A stretch of DNA of 44,687 nt from positions 1-44,687 of the IMG/VR virus record IMGVR_UViG_3300036832_000819. One strand, 5' to 3'. A model generated the notes under the pieces. That model was not told the DNA's origin, searched no databases, and saw nothing but the letters and a program-made list of their open reading frames with translations. The position numbers were made by a program, and so were the translations under genes. Positions 44,198 to 44,687 of the stretch are shown one piece after another; position 1 is the first letter of the stretch; each line of letters opens with the position of its first letter. The stretch is from a virus.

Positions 44198-44434
44198 TCA
44201 GAGCCACTCGTTCTCGCAGCCGGTGAACTTGCCGGTGAGGATCGTGGCCGTGTAGCACGACCCGAGGTCTTCGTCGGCTCCGTGGCCGTCTCCCGTCTTC
44301 GGGAACACGACCTCGTTGAACCAGTCGTCCAGGTCGGCGATCAGCATGTCGTCGGGCAGCTCCAGCTCGACGACGCACTCGGAGTGATGGCCGTCCGAGT
44401 AGTCGTTCTCGATCTTGACCTCGACGACGCTCAT
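44198..44434 (-). CDS. Acidic hypothetical protein, 78 aa
   Basis: The ATG overlaps the TGA of the upstream gene. The protein begins MSVVEVKIENDYSDGHHSEC and is acidic with beta segments (VVELELPDDMLIADLDDWFN) and ends SCYTATILTGKFTGCENEWL. No family is recognised. Small acidic early phage proteins often bind host proteins, but there is no direct evidence here. Confidence 0.7.
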   Translation of the reverse strand: MSVVEVKIENDYSDGHHSECVVELELPDDMLIADLDDWFNEVVFPKTGDGHGADEDLGSCYTATILTGKFTGCENEWL

Positions 44435-44682
44435 GACTTGGCCACCAGCTGCAGCTTCGGCAGCTTGCTGATGTCGACGGTCGTGTAGTCGATGTCGTGG
44501 TCGTTCTCGCAGTAGAGCCGCGCCTTGCCGGTCTCCCAGTCGAACGCGCCGCCGTGCTCCTCGTCCCAGGTGAAGCCCAGCTCGTAGCCGACGATCGCGC
44601 CGTCGGCGTCGAGCACGACGTTCTCCAGGTAGACGGGGACGGTTGCCTCGATGCGGCCACCGCACTTGGGGCAGGTGTCCAT
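44431..44682 (-). CDS. Zinc-ribbon/beta protein at the window end, 83 aa
   Basis: The ATG is 5 bases from the window end. The protein begins MDTCPKCGGRIEATVPVYLE, with CxxC and a later single Cys (LYCENDHDIDYTTVDI). A ribosome site, GGAG, appears 11 nt upstream only when the window ends are joined. It overlaps the next gene by 4 nt and would follow the 43-117 peptide in the operon. Confidence 0.72.
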   Translation of the reverse strand: MDTCPKCGGRIEATVPVYLENVVLDADGAIVGYELGFTWDEEHGGAFDWETGKARLYCENDHDIDYTTVDISKLPKLQLVAKS

Positions 44683-44687
44683 CAGAT

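Noticed and set aside
1-44687. CRISPR array
   Set aside because: A Cas4-like nuclease prompted a search, but no regularly spaced repeats with unique spacers occur. The short repeats found are operators, leader modules or protein-coding repeats.

Overview
The window reads as the essentially complete genome of a temperate, short-tailed (podovirus-like) phage of a high-GC Gram-positive host, most likely an actinobacterium. Evidence for the host type is the strongly GC-rich coding sequence on both strands, frequent GTG and TTG starts, and several small proteins of kinds I associate with actinophages (an FDxHR-type zinc protein, a 'GGLWTS' protein, a 'CTCGIYA...LWG' protein). Evidence for the particle type is a large terminase, a P22/SU10-like portal, a coiled-coil scaffold-like protein, an SU10-like (DUF5309-type) major capsid protein, a head-tail adaptor, a nozzle-like beta protein and a 1784-residue probable ejection protein. 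No tape measure, tail sheath or tail tube was found. I recognise no named phage. No tRNA, CRISPR array or insertion sequence was seen.

Layout. (1) 43-678, minus strand: the start of a leftward operon that continues across the window ends into 44682-42617. (2) 799-1656: a large divergent control region. (3) 1657-29673, plus strand: one tightly packed late block, in order small leader proteins, HAD phosphatase, TerL, decoration or fibre proteins, portal, scaffold, capsid, glycosyltransferase, adaptor, nozzle, internal virion proteins, two peptidoglycan hydrolases, holin candidate, TIM-barrel-like protein and methyltransferase. (4) 29627-30042, minus strand: an Xre-type regulator and a partner, antisense to the end of the late transcript. 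(5) 30043-30555: non-coding, with two intrinsic terminators and att-like sequence. (6) 30556-41553, minus strand: a long chain of overlapping early genes containing a tyrosine integrase, a DUF2493-like protein, several nucleases (one Cas4-like with an iron-sulfur cysteine pattern), winged-helix proteins, a signal-peptide lysozyme and a second Xre regulator. (7) 41554-41852: a switch region with three palindromic operators beside a TTGACA box. (8) 41853-42528, plus strand: two genes. (9) 42617-44682, minus strand: the rest of the leftward operon, including an excisionase-like protein.

How the parts fit. Integrase, an excisionase-like protein, two Xre regulators and an operator array indicate lysogeny with a genetic switch. 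There is no DNA polymerase, helicase or primase, so replication probably relies on the host, with phage nucleases assisting recombination or packaging. Lysis would use the holin candidate and the NlpC/P60 endolysin, while the transglycosylase/M15 protein probably acts at entry.

The most unusual feature is a recurrent start-associated sequence, CCGAACGGAAGGAG, just upstream of start codons on the minus strand. At five sites around the window ends it is part of a roughly 75-nt two-hairpin leader. One leader is split between the last and first bases of the window, which argues that the sequence is circular or circularly permuted. The leader of the first leftward gene also carries a perfect 10-nt complement of the motif that could mask its own ribosome binding site, and possibly others in trans.
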